From an uncultured Fusobacteriaceae bacterium (GTDB taxonomy: Bacteria; Fusobacteriota; Fusobacteriia; Fusobacteriales; Fusobacteriaceae): a stretch of DNA of 6,290 nt. Numbering within the stretch: the stretch's first letter is position 1; the number at the start of each line of letters is the position of its first letter. Made by a program: the position numbers and the translations under genes. The notes under the pieces were generated by a model, which was not told the DNA's origin, ran no database searches, and worked only from the letters and a program-made list of their open reading frames with translations. The stretch covers positions 1 through 6,290 of the forward strand of contig CAMTJB010000065.1 in assembly GCA_947072715.1 (NCBI GenBank), in the 5' to 3' direction. Shown in pieces: positions 1 to 5,845 of this stretch.

Positions 1-1166
1 GTGACTCAAATAAAGATAGAGAAGCAGTAGCAGGAGATACAATAATTATGATGGATTTACCTGTTGGAACTAGATATATCTTTAAAAATCACTGCAAAGA
101 GCTAGAAGATGCAATAACAAAAGAGCGTCATAGTTCTGAGAAAAAAATTCTGATTTCAGCTGAGTTCTCATGTAAGTTAGGAGAGGTACCAAAGCTTACG
201 TTTAAATATAAAAATTTAAATGGAAAAATTTTAGAAATGACTAAATTAGGTTCTAAAGAGAGCGAGGCTGCAAGTAAGAGAGGAGCAATTTCAGAAGATA
301 TATACAGTAAAATATCTGAGTTAGGAGAAACTACTTTTCATCTTTCAGAAGATAATTTCACTTGTAATATTGATGAGAATTTATTTATACCAGTTTCAAT
401 TATAAAATCATTAAAGAGAGATGTTGCTGAAGACTTCGCTGATATAATAGTAGAAAGTTATAGAAGAGAAAATTCAGATGAAATCAAAGTTATAAATATA
501 TTAGAAGATACTGAAAAAGAACTTGAAATTGTTGCTATTGTAAAAACAAAGGAACAGGAAAAGATTTTAAGAGAGTTAGGAATTAAAAAAGTATATAAGA
601 GTGGACTTCAAATAACAACTGAAAGAAATGTTGACATAGATAGGTCTAATAGAGGATTAGCATATAATTTTTATGACATAAATAAAGATAGAGACACAAA
701 AGTAATGACTCACTGGAGCTTTAATGTAACAAACTCTTATACATTAAAACTACTTGAAGGTATTTCTAATATAGAAAGTGTTATGTTATCTCCTGAATTA
801 TCTTTTGAAAAAATAAAAGGTTTAACTAAAACAAATTTTAAAAAAGCACTTTTAGTTTACTCTAAACCTAAAGTAATGCATATAGAAACGAAAGTAGTAC
901 CAAAAGATTCTTCTATAATAAATGATATGGGGGATGAGTTTAGTATAATTATAAATGAAAATGGAAACTCAGAAGTTTATTTAAATAAGGCTTTAGATAT
1001 AACTGATAGAATGAAGGAAGTTAAAAAATTAAATGTTGATCAAATAGTTATAGAAATTTCAGATGAAAATGAAGAAAAAATTAGAGAAATTATTGCAGGA
1101 ATAACTGATAAAAAATCTGAAACAAAAGAAAATGCAGGTTATAATTATTGGAAAGGAGTGTATTAA
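1..1166 (+). CDS. U32 family peptidase-like protein, DUF3656 domain, C-terminal part (5' truncated)
   Basis: The frame is open from the left edge (first whole codon at base 3), so this is the end of a longer gene; about 387 residues are visible. Counting from the Met at base 48, residues 1-130 match the DUF3656/collagenase-like domain of U32 proteins, notably the 'LGETTF...NLFIPVSIIKSLKRDV' type block near 90-125. Residues 150-290 look like the second U32 barrel (FNVTNSY, MLSPELSFEKIKGL, LLVYSKPKVM), and the end NYWKGVY resembles the usual GHFxRGV tail. U32 proteins were named as collagenase-type peptidases, but characterised members such as E. coli RlhA and TrhP hydroxylate rRNA or tRNA bases. 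The DUF3656 layout is shared with RlhA, so an RNA-modifying role is the better guess. The expected Fe-S cysteines of the family would lie upstream of the window; the visible second barrel has none. An AGGAG lies 11 bases before the ATG at 48, but homology appears to run through it, so I do not take that as the start. The stop is 1 base before pgpA. Confidence 0.82.
   Translation, partial: DSNKDREAVAGDTIIMMDLPVGTRYIFKNHCKELEDAITKERHSSEKKILISAEFSCKLGEVPKLTFKYKNLNGKILEMTKLGSKESEAASKRGAISEDIYSKISELGETTFHLSEDNFTCNIDENLFIPVSIIKSLKRDVAEDFADIIVESYRRENSDEIKVINILEDTEKELEIVAIVKTKEQEKILRELGIKKVYKSGLQITTERNVDIDRSNRGLAYNFYDINKDRDTKVMTHWSFNVTNSYTLKLLEGISNIESVMLSPELSFEKIKGLTKTNFKKALLVYSKPKVMHIETKVVPKDSSIINDMGDEFSIIINENGNSEVYLNKALDITDRMKEVKKLNVDQIVIEISDENEEKIREIIAGITDKKSETKENAGYNYWKGVY
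1153..1158 (+). promoter_or_regulatory. Ribosome binding site for pgpA inside the U32 gene
   Basis: AAGGAG lies 9 bases before the ATG at 1168 and within the last codons of the U32 gene. It decides the pgpA start: an in-frame ATG at 1132 would lie upstream of this site and would add 12 residues (starting MQVIIIGKEC) that merely overlap the U32 coding end. The arrangement suggests translational coupling of the two genes. Confidence 0.75.
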
Positions 1167-1167
1167 G

Positions 1168-1665
1168 ATGAAGCGTAGCATAGTTAAAAATTTAGCAACA
1201 TGTTTTGGACTTGGTGAAATGAAAAAAGCTCCAGGTACATTTGGAACTTTAGGCGGAATTCCTATTTTTATCTTTTTAAATTATATAAAAAGATTTTTCC
1301 CAAATAATATGGTTTATAATTCTTTTTATTTCATAATGTTAATGACATTTTTTATATTTGCAGTTTATATTTCAGATATATGTGAAAGGGAAATATATAA
1401 GAAAAAAGATCCACAGGAAGTGGTTATAGATGAAGTCTTAGGTTTTTTAACAACTTTATTTCTTATTAATCCAGTAGGAGTATATCAAAATTTTATGGCT
1501 ATTATTTTAGGATTTATAATATTTAGAATATTAGATATAACAAAAATTGGTCCAATTAATCATTCACAAAATATAGGGCATGGAATAGGAGTAGTTTTAG
1601 ATGATTTTTTAGCAGGGATGTTTGGGAATTTTATTTTAGTAACAATTTGGTGTTTTATATTTTAA
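1168..1665 (+). CDS. pgpA: Phosphatidylglycerophosphatase A
   Basis: This 165-residue membrane protein should remove the phosphate from phosphatidylglycerol-phosphate to give phosphatidylglycerol, on the cytoplasmic face of the inner membrane. Family signatures are in order: FGLGEMKKAPGTFGTLGG (residues 13-30, matching the PgpA 'P-APGT-GSL' opening), DPQEVVIDEVLG (81-92, with the acidic pair D88-E89), FRILDITKIGPI (119-130, with D123) and GIGVVLDDFLAG (139-150, with D145-D146). Hydrophobic stretches at about 29-40, 52-70, 92-120 and 148-165 fit the family's multi-helix membrane topology, and the length is typical. Two positions differ from the usual 'FRxFDxxKPxPI' block: Leu in place of Phe and Ile in place of Pro. 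The acidic residues are kept, so activity is expected. The gene follows the U32 stop by one base and is probably co-transcribed with it. Other phosphatase types (PgpB, PgpC) are excluded by these motifs. Confidence 0.93.
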   Translation: MKRSIVKNLATCFGLGEMKKAPGTFGTLGGIPIFIFLNYIKRFFPNNMVYNSFYFIMLMTFFIFAVYISDICEREIYKKKDPQEVVIDEVLGFLTTLFLINPVGVYQNFMAIILGFIIFRILDITKIGPINHSQNIGHGIGVVLDDFLAGMFGNFILVTIWCFIF

Positions 1666-1689
1666 TAGGTAAATAAATTCAGTTGATTG

Positions 1690-1694
1690 TGAGG
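1690..1694 (+). promoter_or_regulatory. Ribosome binding site deciding the cinA start
   Basis: TGAGG lies 6 bases before the ATG at 1701. An in-frame TTG at 1683 would add six residues (MIVRLK) before the conserved MKAILIMVGTE opening and has no purine-rich site in front of it, so the ATG at 1701 is preferred. The 35-base gap from pgpA (1666-1700) otherwise shows no promoter, hairpin or terminator. Confidence 0.6.
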
Positions 1695-1700
1695 TTGAAA

Positions 1701-2906
1701 ATGAAAGCAATTTTAATAATGGTAGGAACAGAGTTATTAAACGGTGGAACAATTGATACAAATAGTATTTTTATTGGTGAAGAATTAAATAAATATGGGA
1801 TAGAGATAGAGAGTAAAATAATTGTTAGAGATTTTGAAAATGAAATAATAAAAGCTTTAGATTATGCTCAAAAAAATGCTCAGCTTATAATTGTATCAGG
1901 GGGAATGGGACCAACACTAGATGATATAACAAAAGAGTGTGTTGCTAAATTTTTAAATAAACCTCTAATTATAGATAATCTTGAAAAAAATGAATTAATT
2001 GAAAAATTTAAAAAAGTATCTATAAATTTTAATCCAATTAATTTAAAAGAAGTAGAAAAACCAGAAGGTTCAATAAGTTTTAAAAATGAAGTTGGTATGG
2101 CAAATGGAATATTTATTGAAAATATAGCTATTTTCCCAGGTGTTCCTAAGGAGTTATACCATCTTTTACCTAAATTTTTAAAATGGTATAAAATAAATCA
2201 TATAAAAGATTCTGATGAAATATATATAAAAGATTTGATTACTGTGGGTATTCCAGAATCTTATTTAGAGGAAAGGGTCAAAAAATATTTTACAGAAAAA
2301 GATGTTTATTATGAGTTTTTAGTTAAGGATTATGGGATTCTTATTAGGTTACAATCTAAGCTATCTAGCAAAAAGACAGTGGAAAAAATTGTAGAAAACC
2401 TGTATAATGAGTTAGGAAATAATATCTATGGTGAGGATGAAGAAAGACTTGAGACACTATTAATAGATAAATTAAAAAAATTAGAAATGAATCTATCAGT
2501 AGCAGAATCATGTTCTGGAGGATTGTTATCTTCTAGAATAGTTAGCATTCCAGGGGCTTCAGAAGTTTTTGAAGAGGGATTTGTTACTTATAGTAATATT
2601 TCAAAAATAAAAAATTTAAATGTAAAAGAATCTACATTGATTGAATATGGCGCTGTGAGTTCAGAAGTTGCAAGAGAGATGGTAGAAGGGTTAACTACTG
2701 ATGTAGCAATATCTATAACAGGAATTGCAGGACCAGATGGAGGAACAGAGGATAAACCTGTAGGCCTTGTGTATATAGGTATAAGAGTAAAAAAGGAAAT
2801 AATTATAATAAAAAACATGTTTAGAGGAAATAGAGATAGAATAAGAGAAAAAGCAGTTATTCAAGCACTGTTTGAAAGTATAAAATTTTTGAAAAAAGCT
2901 GAATAG
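1701..2906 (+). CDS. cinA: CinA: MoaB/MogA-like domain plus nicotinamide-nucleotide amidohydrolase
   Basis: The 401-residue protein has the full CinA layout and a typical length. The N-terminal MoaB/MogA-like domain (COG1058 type, about 1-165) carries GTELLNGGTIDTNS (9-22), SGGMGPTLDD (66-75) and PGVPKEL (146-152). A middle region spans about 170-245. The C-terminal PncC domain (about 250-400) carries AESCSGG (268-274), the GAVSSEVAREM block (317-327), TGIAGPDGG (340-348) and KPVG (352-355). Characterised PncC enzymes deamidate nicotinamide mononucleotide to nicotinic acid mononucleotide, recycling NMN such as that released by NAD-dependent DNA ligase; the N-terminal domain of some CinA proteins acts as an ADP-ribose or FAD pyrophosphatase. 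The serine of the SCSGG motif, the expected nucleophile region, is intact. The 'competence/damage-inducible' name is historical: linkage to recA, seen in several Firmicutes, is not seen in this window. The stop is followed after 18 bases by the FakA-FakB gene, so co-transcription is likely. Confidence 0.95.
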   Translation: MKAILIMVGTELLNGGTIDTNSIFIGEELNKYGIEIESKIIVRDFENEIIKALDYAQKNAQLIIVSGGMGPTLDDITKECVAKFLNKPLIIDNLEKNELIEKFKKVSINFNPINLKEVEKPEGSISFKNEVGMANGIFIENIAIFPGVPKELYHLLPKFLKWYKINHIKDSDEIYIKDLITVGIPESYLEERVKKYFTEKDVYYEFLVKDYGILIRLQSKLSSKKTVEKIVENLYNELGNNIYGEDEERLETLLIDKLKKLEMNLSVAESCSGGLLSSRIVSIPGASEVFEEGFVTYSNISKIKNLNVKESTLIEYGAVSSEVAREMVEGLTTDVAISITGIAGPDGGTEDKPVGLVYIGIRVKKEIIIIKNMFRGNRDRIREKAVIQALFESIKFLKKAE

Positions 2907-2912
2907 ATTTTT

Positions 2913-2918
2913 AGGAGG
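2913..2918 (+). promoter_or_regulatory. Ribosome binding site supporting a GTG start
   Basis: A perfect AGGAGG lies 6 bases before the GTG at 2925. The next in-frame ATG encodes Met48, inside the nucleotide-binding motif, so it cannot be the start. The cinA stop at 2904-2906 is in this same frame just upstream, which limits any extension. The GTG start is therefore secure. Confidence 0.9.
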
Positions 2919-2924
2919 ATTGGA

Positions 2925-4835
2925 GTGAAATTAGAGATAAAATTTTTAAATTCAATACGTTTTACAAAATTATTGATAGCAGCAAGTAGATGGCTGTCAA
3001 AATATTCCGACGTATTAAATGATCTTAATGTCTATCCTGTTCCAGACGGAGATACTGGAACAAATATGTCTATGACGCTTCAATCTGTAGAGAATGAGCT
3101 TATTAAGTTAGATCATAAAATAAATATGGAAGAGCTAATAGAGTTAGTTTCAGATAGTATAATATTAGGTGCAAGAGGAAATTCAGGACTAATTTTATCT
3201 AAATTTATTCAAGGATTTTTAAATGGTATAAAGGGGAAAGAAGAGGTAACGATACCTGATGTAGCAAAAGCTTTTGAATTAGCAAGTAAAAATGCTTATA
3301 GTGCTGTTAGTGTTCCTGTAGAAGGAACAATGTTAACAGTTATAAAGAGTGTAGCAGAAGAAGCCTTAAAATATAAAGGTCCTAAAGATGACTTTATTTT
3401 ATTTTTAGTTCATGTTAAAAATGTTGCTTTAAAAGCTGTTGAAGAGACTCCAAATATTTTACCAAAACTAAAAGAAGCTGGAGTAGTAGACGCAGGAGGA
3501 AAAGGGATTTTTTATATGTTAGAAGGATTTGAAAAGTCAGTAACAGATCCTGAAATGTTAAAAGATTTAGAAAGAATAGTAAAATCTCAAGCAAATAGAA
3601 GAGAAAGGTTAGAAAATCAAGGTTTAGAAACTCTAGTAGAAAATTCAAAAAATAAGTATTCTGTTGAATTTTTAATGCTATGCCAAGAGTTAGATATTGT
3701 TGCCTATAAAGAAGAGTTAGCAAAATACGGAGACTCTATATTTTGTGTACAAACGGCTAAAAAAGTAAAAACTTACATGCATACAAATAATCCAGGATTA
3801 ATTCTAGAAATGGGATTAAAACATGGAGAATTAAGTAATGTAAAGATAGATAATATAGGTAGTAATCATTTTATTATACCTAATAGTAATAAAAAAAATG
3901 AAAATGAAGATAACTCTAAAAAAGAGCAACCTTATTATATTAATAGAGGAGATATTAATATAAAAATGACAGAGATAGCTGTAGTTACTGACTCATCTTC
4001 AGATTTAACAAAAGAATTGATTAAAAATTTAGATGTAACAATAATTCCGTTAAAAATAAAATTAGCAGAAAATGAATATTATAGAGATGGAATTGATTTA
4101 GATAAATCTGTATTTTGGAAAAATATGTTAGAGAATGAAATAACGCCTAAAACTTCTCAACCAGCACCAGGAGAATTCAGAAAATTATATGAGGATTTAT
4201 TTGAAAAAGGATATAAAAAAATAATTTCCATTCATCTTTCTTCTAAATTAAGTGGGACACAACAATCTGCAAAAGTTGGAAAAGAGATGTTAGAAAAAAA
4301 TTCTGAAAATGTAATAGTAATAGACTCCAATACAGTTAGTGTAAACTTAGCATATCAAACTTTATATGCAGCAAAGAGAGCAAGAGAAAATGCATCTATT
4401 AAAGAGATAATATCGGAATTAGAAGATATTCAGAATAAAGAAAAACTATACTTTATCGTTAATGATTTAAATTATCTATTAAAAGGTGGAAGAATAAGAA
4501 AGGGAAAAGCTTTTATAGGTGATATTTTAAATTTAAAATCTGTTTTAAAAATTGATGACGGAGAAATTAACTTTGAAGGAAAATATTTAGGAGAAAGTGG
4601 CGTAATAAAAGCTTTAGGAAAAATTATAAAAAATGATAACTTAAAAAACAAAGTTGATATAATGTTAGGTTGGGGTGGAACAGAAAAAGAGAAGCAATCT
4701 ATCGAAAAAATTGAGACAGAAATTTTAAATTTTAAAAATGTCGATACTGTTAAAAAGTATGAAATAGGAAGCACAACAGGAACCCATACAGGACCAGTTT
4801 ATTGTATAGGAATAATACCGAAAGAAGAAGACTAA
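2925..4835 (+). CDS. Fused fatty acid kinase: FakA-type DhaL/DAK2 and linker domains joined to a DegV/FakB domain
   Basis: This 636-residue cytoplasmic protein reads as two known partners in one chain. Residues 8-205 are a DhaL/DAK2 kinase domain like FakA-N: NVYPVPDGDTGTNMSM (35-50, with metal-binding D41 and D43), LGARGNSGLILS (81-92), EGTMLTV (133-139) and VVDAGGKGIFYMLEG (187-201). Residues 240-312 match the FakA linker/dimer domain (KYSVEFLM, GDSIFC, YMHTNNPG, HGELSNVKI). A polar Asn/Lys/Glu linker fills 313-347. Residues 348-636 are a whole DegV/FakB domain: VTDSSSDL (354-361), TSQPAPGEF (410-418), HLSSKLSGTQQSA (437-449), DLNYLLKGGRI (514-524) and GTHTGP (619-624, with H621). In the two-protein system FakA phosphorylates a fatty acid held by FakB, giving acyl-phosphate for phospholipid synthesis. 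The FakA C-terminal domain, which normally docks FakB, is absent. By eye, two of three reported linker-domain catalytic residues are changed (Ser246 for Cys, Tyr284 for His; H286 kept), so kinase activity is not assured. The domain calls are firm; the substrate is inferred. Confidence 0.88.
   Translation: MKLEIKFLNSIRFTKLLIAASRWLSKYSDVLNDLNVYPVPDGDTGTNMSMTLQSVENELIKLDHKINMEELIELVSDSIILGARGNSGLILSKFIQGFLNGIKGKEEVTIPDVAKAFELASKNAYSAVSVPVEGTMLTVIKSVAEEALKYKGPKDDFILFLVHVKNVALKAVEETPNILPKLKEAGVVDAGGKGIFYMLEGFEKSVTDPEMLKDLERIVKSQANRRERLENQGLETLVENSKNKYSVEFLMLCQELDIVAYKEELAKYGDSIFCVQTAKKVKTYMHTNNPGLILEMGLKHGELSNVKIDNIGSNHFIIPNSNKKNENEDNSKKEQPYYINRGDINIKMTEIAVVTDSSSDLTKELIKNLDVTIIPLKIKLAENEYYRDGIDLDKSVFWKNMLENEITPKTSQPAPGEFRKLYEDLFEKGYKKIISIHLSSKLSGTQQSAKVGKEMLEKNSENVIVIDSNTVSVNLAYQTLYAAKRARENASIKEIISELEDIQNKEKLYFIVNDLNYLLKGGRIRKGKAFIGDILNLKSVLKIDDGEINFEGKYLGESGVIKALGKIIKNDNLKNKVDIMLGWGGTEKEKQSIEKIETEILNFKNVDTVKKYEIGSTTGTHTGPVYCIGIIPKEED
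3891..3898 (+). repeat. A8 homopolymer in the inter-domain linker of the FakA-FakB gene
   Basis: Eight A residues encode K323-K324 and the first base pair of N325, at the point where the FakA-like half gives way to the linker. Read one A shorter, the frame continues for 23 codons from K323 and stops at 3961-3963, two bases before the ATG at 3966. Read one A longer, it stops at once on the TGA at 3899-3901. Such runs are prone to polymerase slippage and to sequencing indels. Runs of this kind are common in AT-rich genomes, so the position matters more than the length. Confidence 0.6.
3945..3968 (+). promoter_or_regulatory. Possible internal translation start for a free DegV/FakB domain
   Basis: AGAGGAG (3945-3951) precedes an in-frame ATG at 3966-3968 that falls exactly at the start of the DegV domain (Met348). 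Initiation here would give a 289-residue protein, the usual length of a stand-alone FakB. The spacing of 14 bases is long for efficient initiation, so this may be a weak site, a relic of a former separate gene, or chance in purine-rich DNA. Confidence 0.35.
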
Positions 4836-4853
4836 GATATTAAGGAGATAAAA

Positions 4854-5843
4854 ATGGCGATATTAGTTTGTGGTGGAGCAGGATATATAGGTAGTCATGT
4901 TACAAAATTATTATTAGAAAACGGAAAAGAGGTTATAGTCTTAGATAATTTACAAACAGGGCATGTAGATGCAGTTGATGAAAATGCAAAACTATTCTTA
5001 GGTGATTTAAGAGATGAGGAATTTTTAGATAGAGTATTTAAAAATAATAAAATTGAAGGGGTAATAGATTTTGCAGCAGACTCTCTTGTTGGAGAAAGCT
5101 GTTTAGATCCTTTAAAATATTATGAAAATAATGTTTATGGATCAGCTTGTCTTTTAAAAGCAATGAAAAAGCATAATGTAGATAAAATAGTTTTTTCTTC
5201 AACTGCAGCAACATATGGAGAACCTAAAAATATTCCTATATTAGAAACAGACGAAACTATACCAACTAATCCTTATGGTGAAACAAAGTTAGCTGTAGAA
5301 AAAATGTTGAAATGGTCAGAAAAAGCTTATGAAATAAAATATACAGCTTTAAGATATTTTAATGTAGCTGGAGCACATTTAAGTGGAAAAATTGGTGAAG
5401 ATCATACAGTTGAAACTCATTTAATACCATTAATTTTACAAGTGCCTTTAGGAAAAAGAGAAAAAATAGGAATTTTTGGAGAAGATTATCCAACAGAAGA
5501 TGGGACATGTATTAGAGATTATGTTCATGTTATGGACTTAGCTGATGCACATATAAAGGCTTTAGAAAGACTTTTTAATGGTGGAGAAAGTACTGTTTAT
5601 AATTTAGGTAATGGAGAAGGTTTTTCAGTTAAAGAAGTTATAGAGTGCGCGAGAAAAGTTACAGGGCATAATATACCAGCAGAAGTATCAGAAAGAAGAG
5701 CTGGAGATCCAGCAAGATTAGTTGCCAGTTCAGAAAAAGCGATGAAAGAGCTAAAGTGGACTCCTAAATATAGCTCTATAGAAAAAATAATCGAATCTGC
5801 ATGGAATTGGCATAAAAATAATCCTAATGGTTATGAGGATTAA
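4854..5843 (+). CDS. galE: UDP-glucose 4-epimerase (GalE)
   Basis: The 329-residue protein is an extended short-chain dehydrogenase that should interconvert UDP-glucose and UDP-galactose in the cytoplasm, using bound NAD. The Rossmann glycine motif GGAGYIG (residues 7-13) and D31 at the end of the second strand bind NAD; FSSTAATYGEP (114-124, with T117) and YGETK (141-145) supply the catalytic Thr/Ser, Tyr141 and Lys145. SLVGES (77-82), RYFNVAGA (167-174) and RRAGDPARLVAS (281-292) are further GalE hallmarks. The ATG has AAGGAG (4842-4847) 6 bases upstream and follows the FakA-FakB stop by 18 bases. By alignment with E. coli GalE, the substrate gatekeeper position (Tyr299 there) appears to be Leu289, a smaller side chain, so the enzyme might also accept N-acetylated UDP-hexosamines; this is inference. 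No other galactose (Leloir) gene is adjacent, which points to a surface-sugar role as much as galactose use. Confidence 0.95.
   Translation: MAILVCGGAGYIGSHVTKLLLENGKEVIVLDNLQTGHVDAVDENAKLFLGDLRDEEFLDRVFKNNKIEGVIDFAADSLVGESCLDPLKYYENNVYGSACLLKAMKKHNVDKIVFSSTAATYGEPKNIPILETDETIPTNPYGETKLAVEKMLKWSEKAYEIKYTALRYFNVAGAHLSGKIGEDHTVETHLIPLILQVPLGKREKIGIFGEDYPTEDGTCIRDYVHVMDLADAHIKALERLFNGGESTVYNLGNGEGFSVKEVIECARKVTGHNIPAEVSERRAGDPARLVASSEKAMKELKWTPKYSSIEKIIESAWNWHKNNPNGYED
5834..5839 (+). promoter_or_regulatory. Ribosome binding site for birA within the galE end
   Basis: TGAGGA lies inside the last galE codons, 6 bases before the ATG at 5846. The galE stop (5841-5843) and the birA start are separated by only two bases, an arrangement that favours coupled translation. 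Confidence 0.65.
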
Positions 5844-5845
5844 TT

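Noticed and set aside
631..668. TTGACA followed by TATAAT, a possible sigma-70 promoter inside the U32 gene
   Set aside because: The boxes are separated by 26 bases, too far for a normal promoter, and such boxes arise often in AT-rich coding DNA.
48..1166. Complete U32-type gene starting at the ATG at base 48
   Set aside because: The frame is open back to the left edge and the encoded residues upstream (ending VAGDTII) fit continuation into the U32 core. The visible part also begins at the DUF3656 domain, lacking the first barrel. The AGGAG before it is 11 bases away and probably chance.
1132..1167. Upstream in-frame ATG for pgpA
   Set aside because: It adds 12 residues not typical of PgpA, and the good ribosome site at 1153-1158 lies downstream of it and serves the ATG at 1168.
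1683..1700. TTG start for cinA
   Set aside because: It has no ribosome site of its own, and CinA proteins normally begin at the MKA-type sequence encoded from 1701.
2588..2818. 76-codon open frame on the - strand inside cinA
   Set aside because: It lies antisense to the well conserved PncC domain and has a low-complexity, family-free translation; it is a shadow of cinA.
3415..3723. 102-codon open frame on the - strand inside the FakA-FakB gene
   Set aside because: It is a leucine/phenylalanine-rich product of reading AT-rich coding DNA backwards, with no recognisable family or ribosome site.
4472..4774. 100-codon open frame on the - strand inside the DegV domain
   Set aside because: It is antisense to conserved DegV motifs, and its hydrophobic Phe/Ser/Pro-rich translation is typical of shadow frames.
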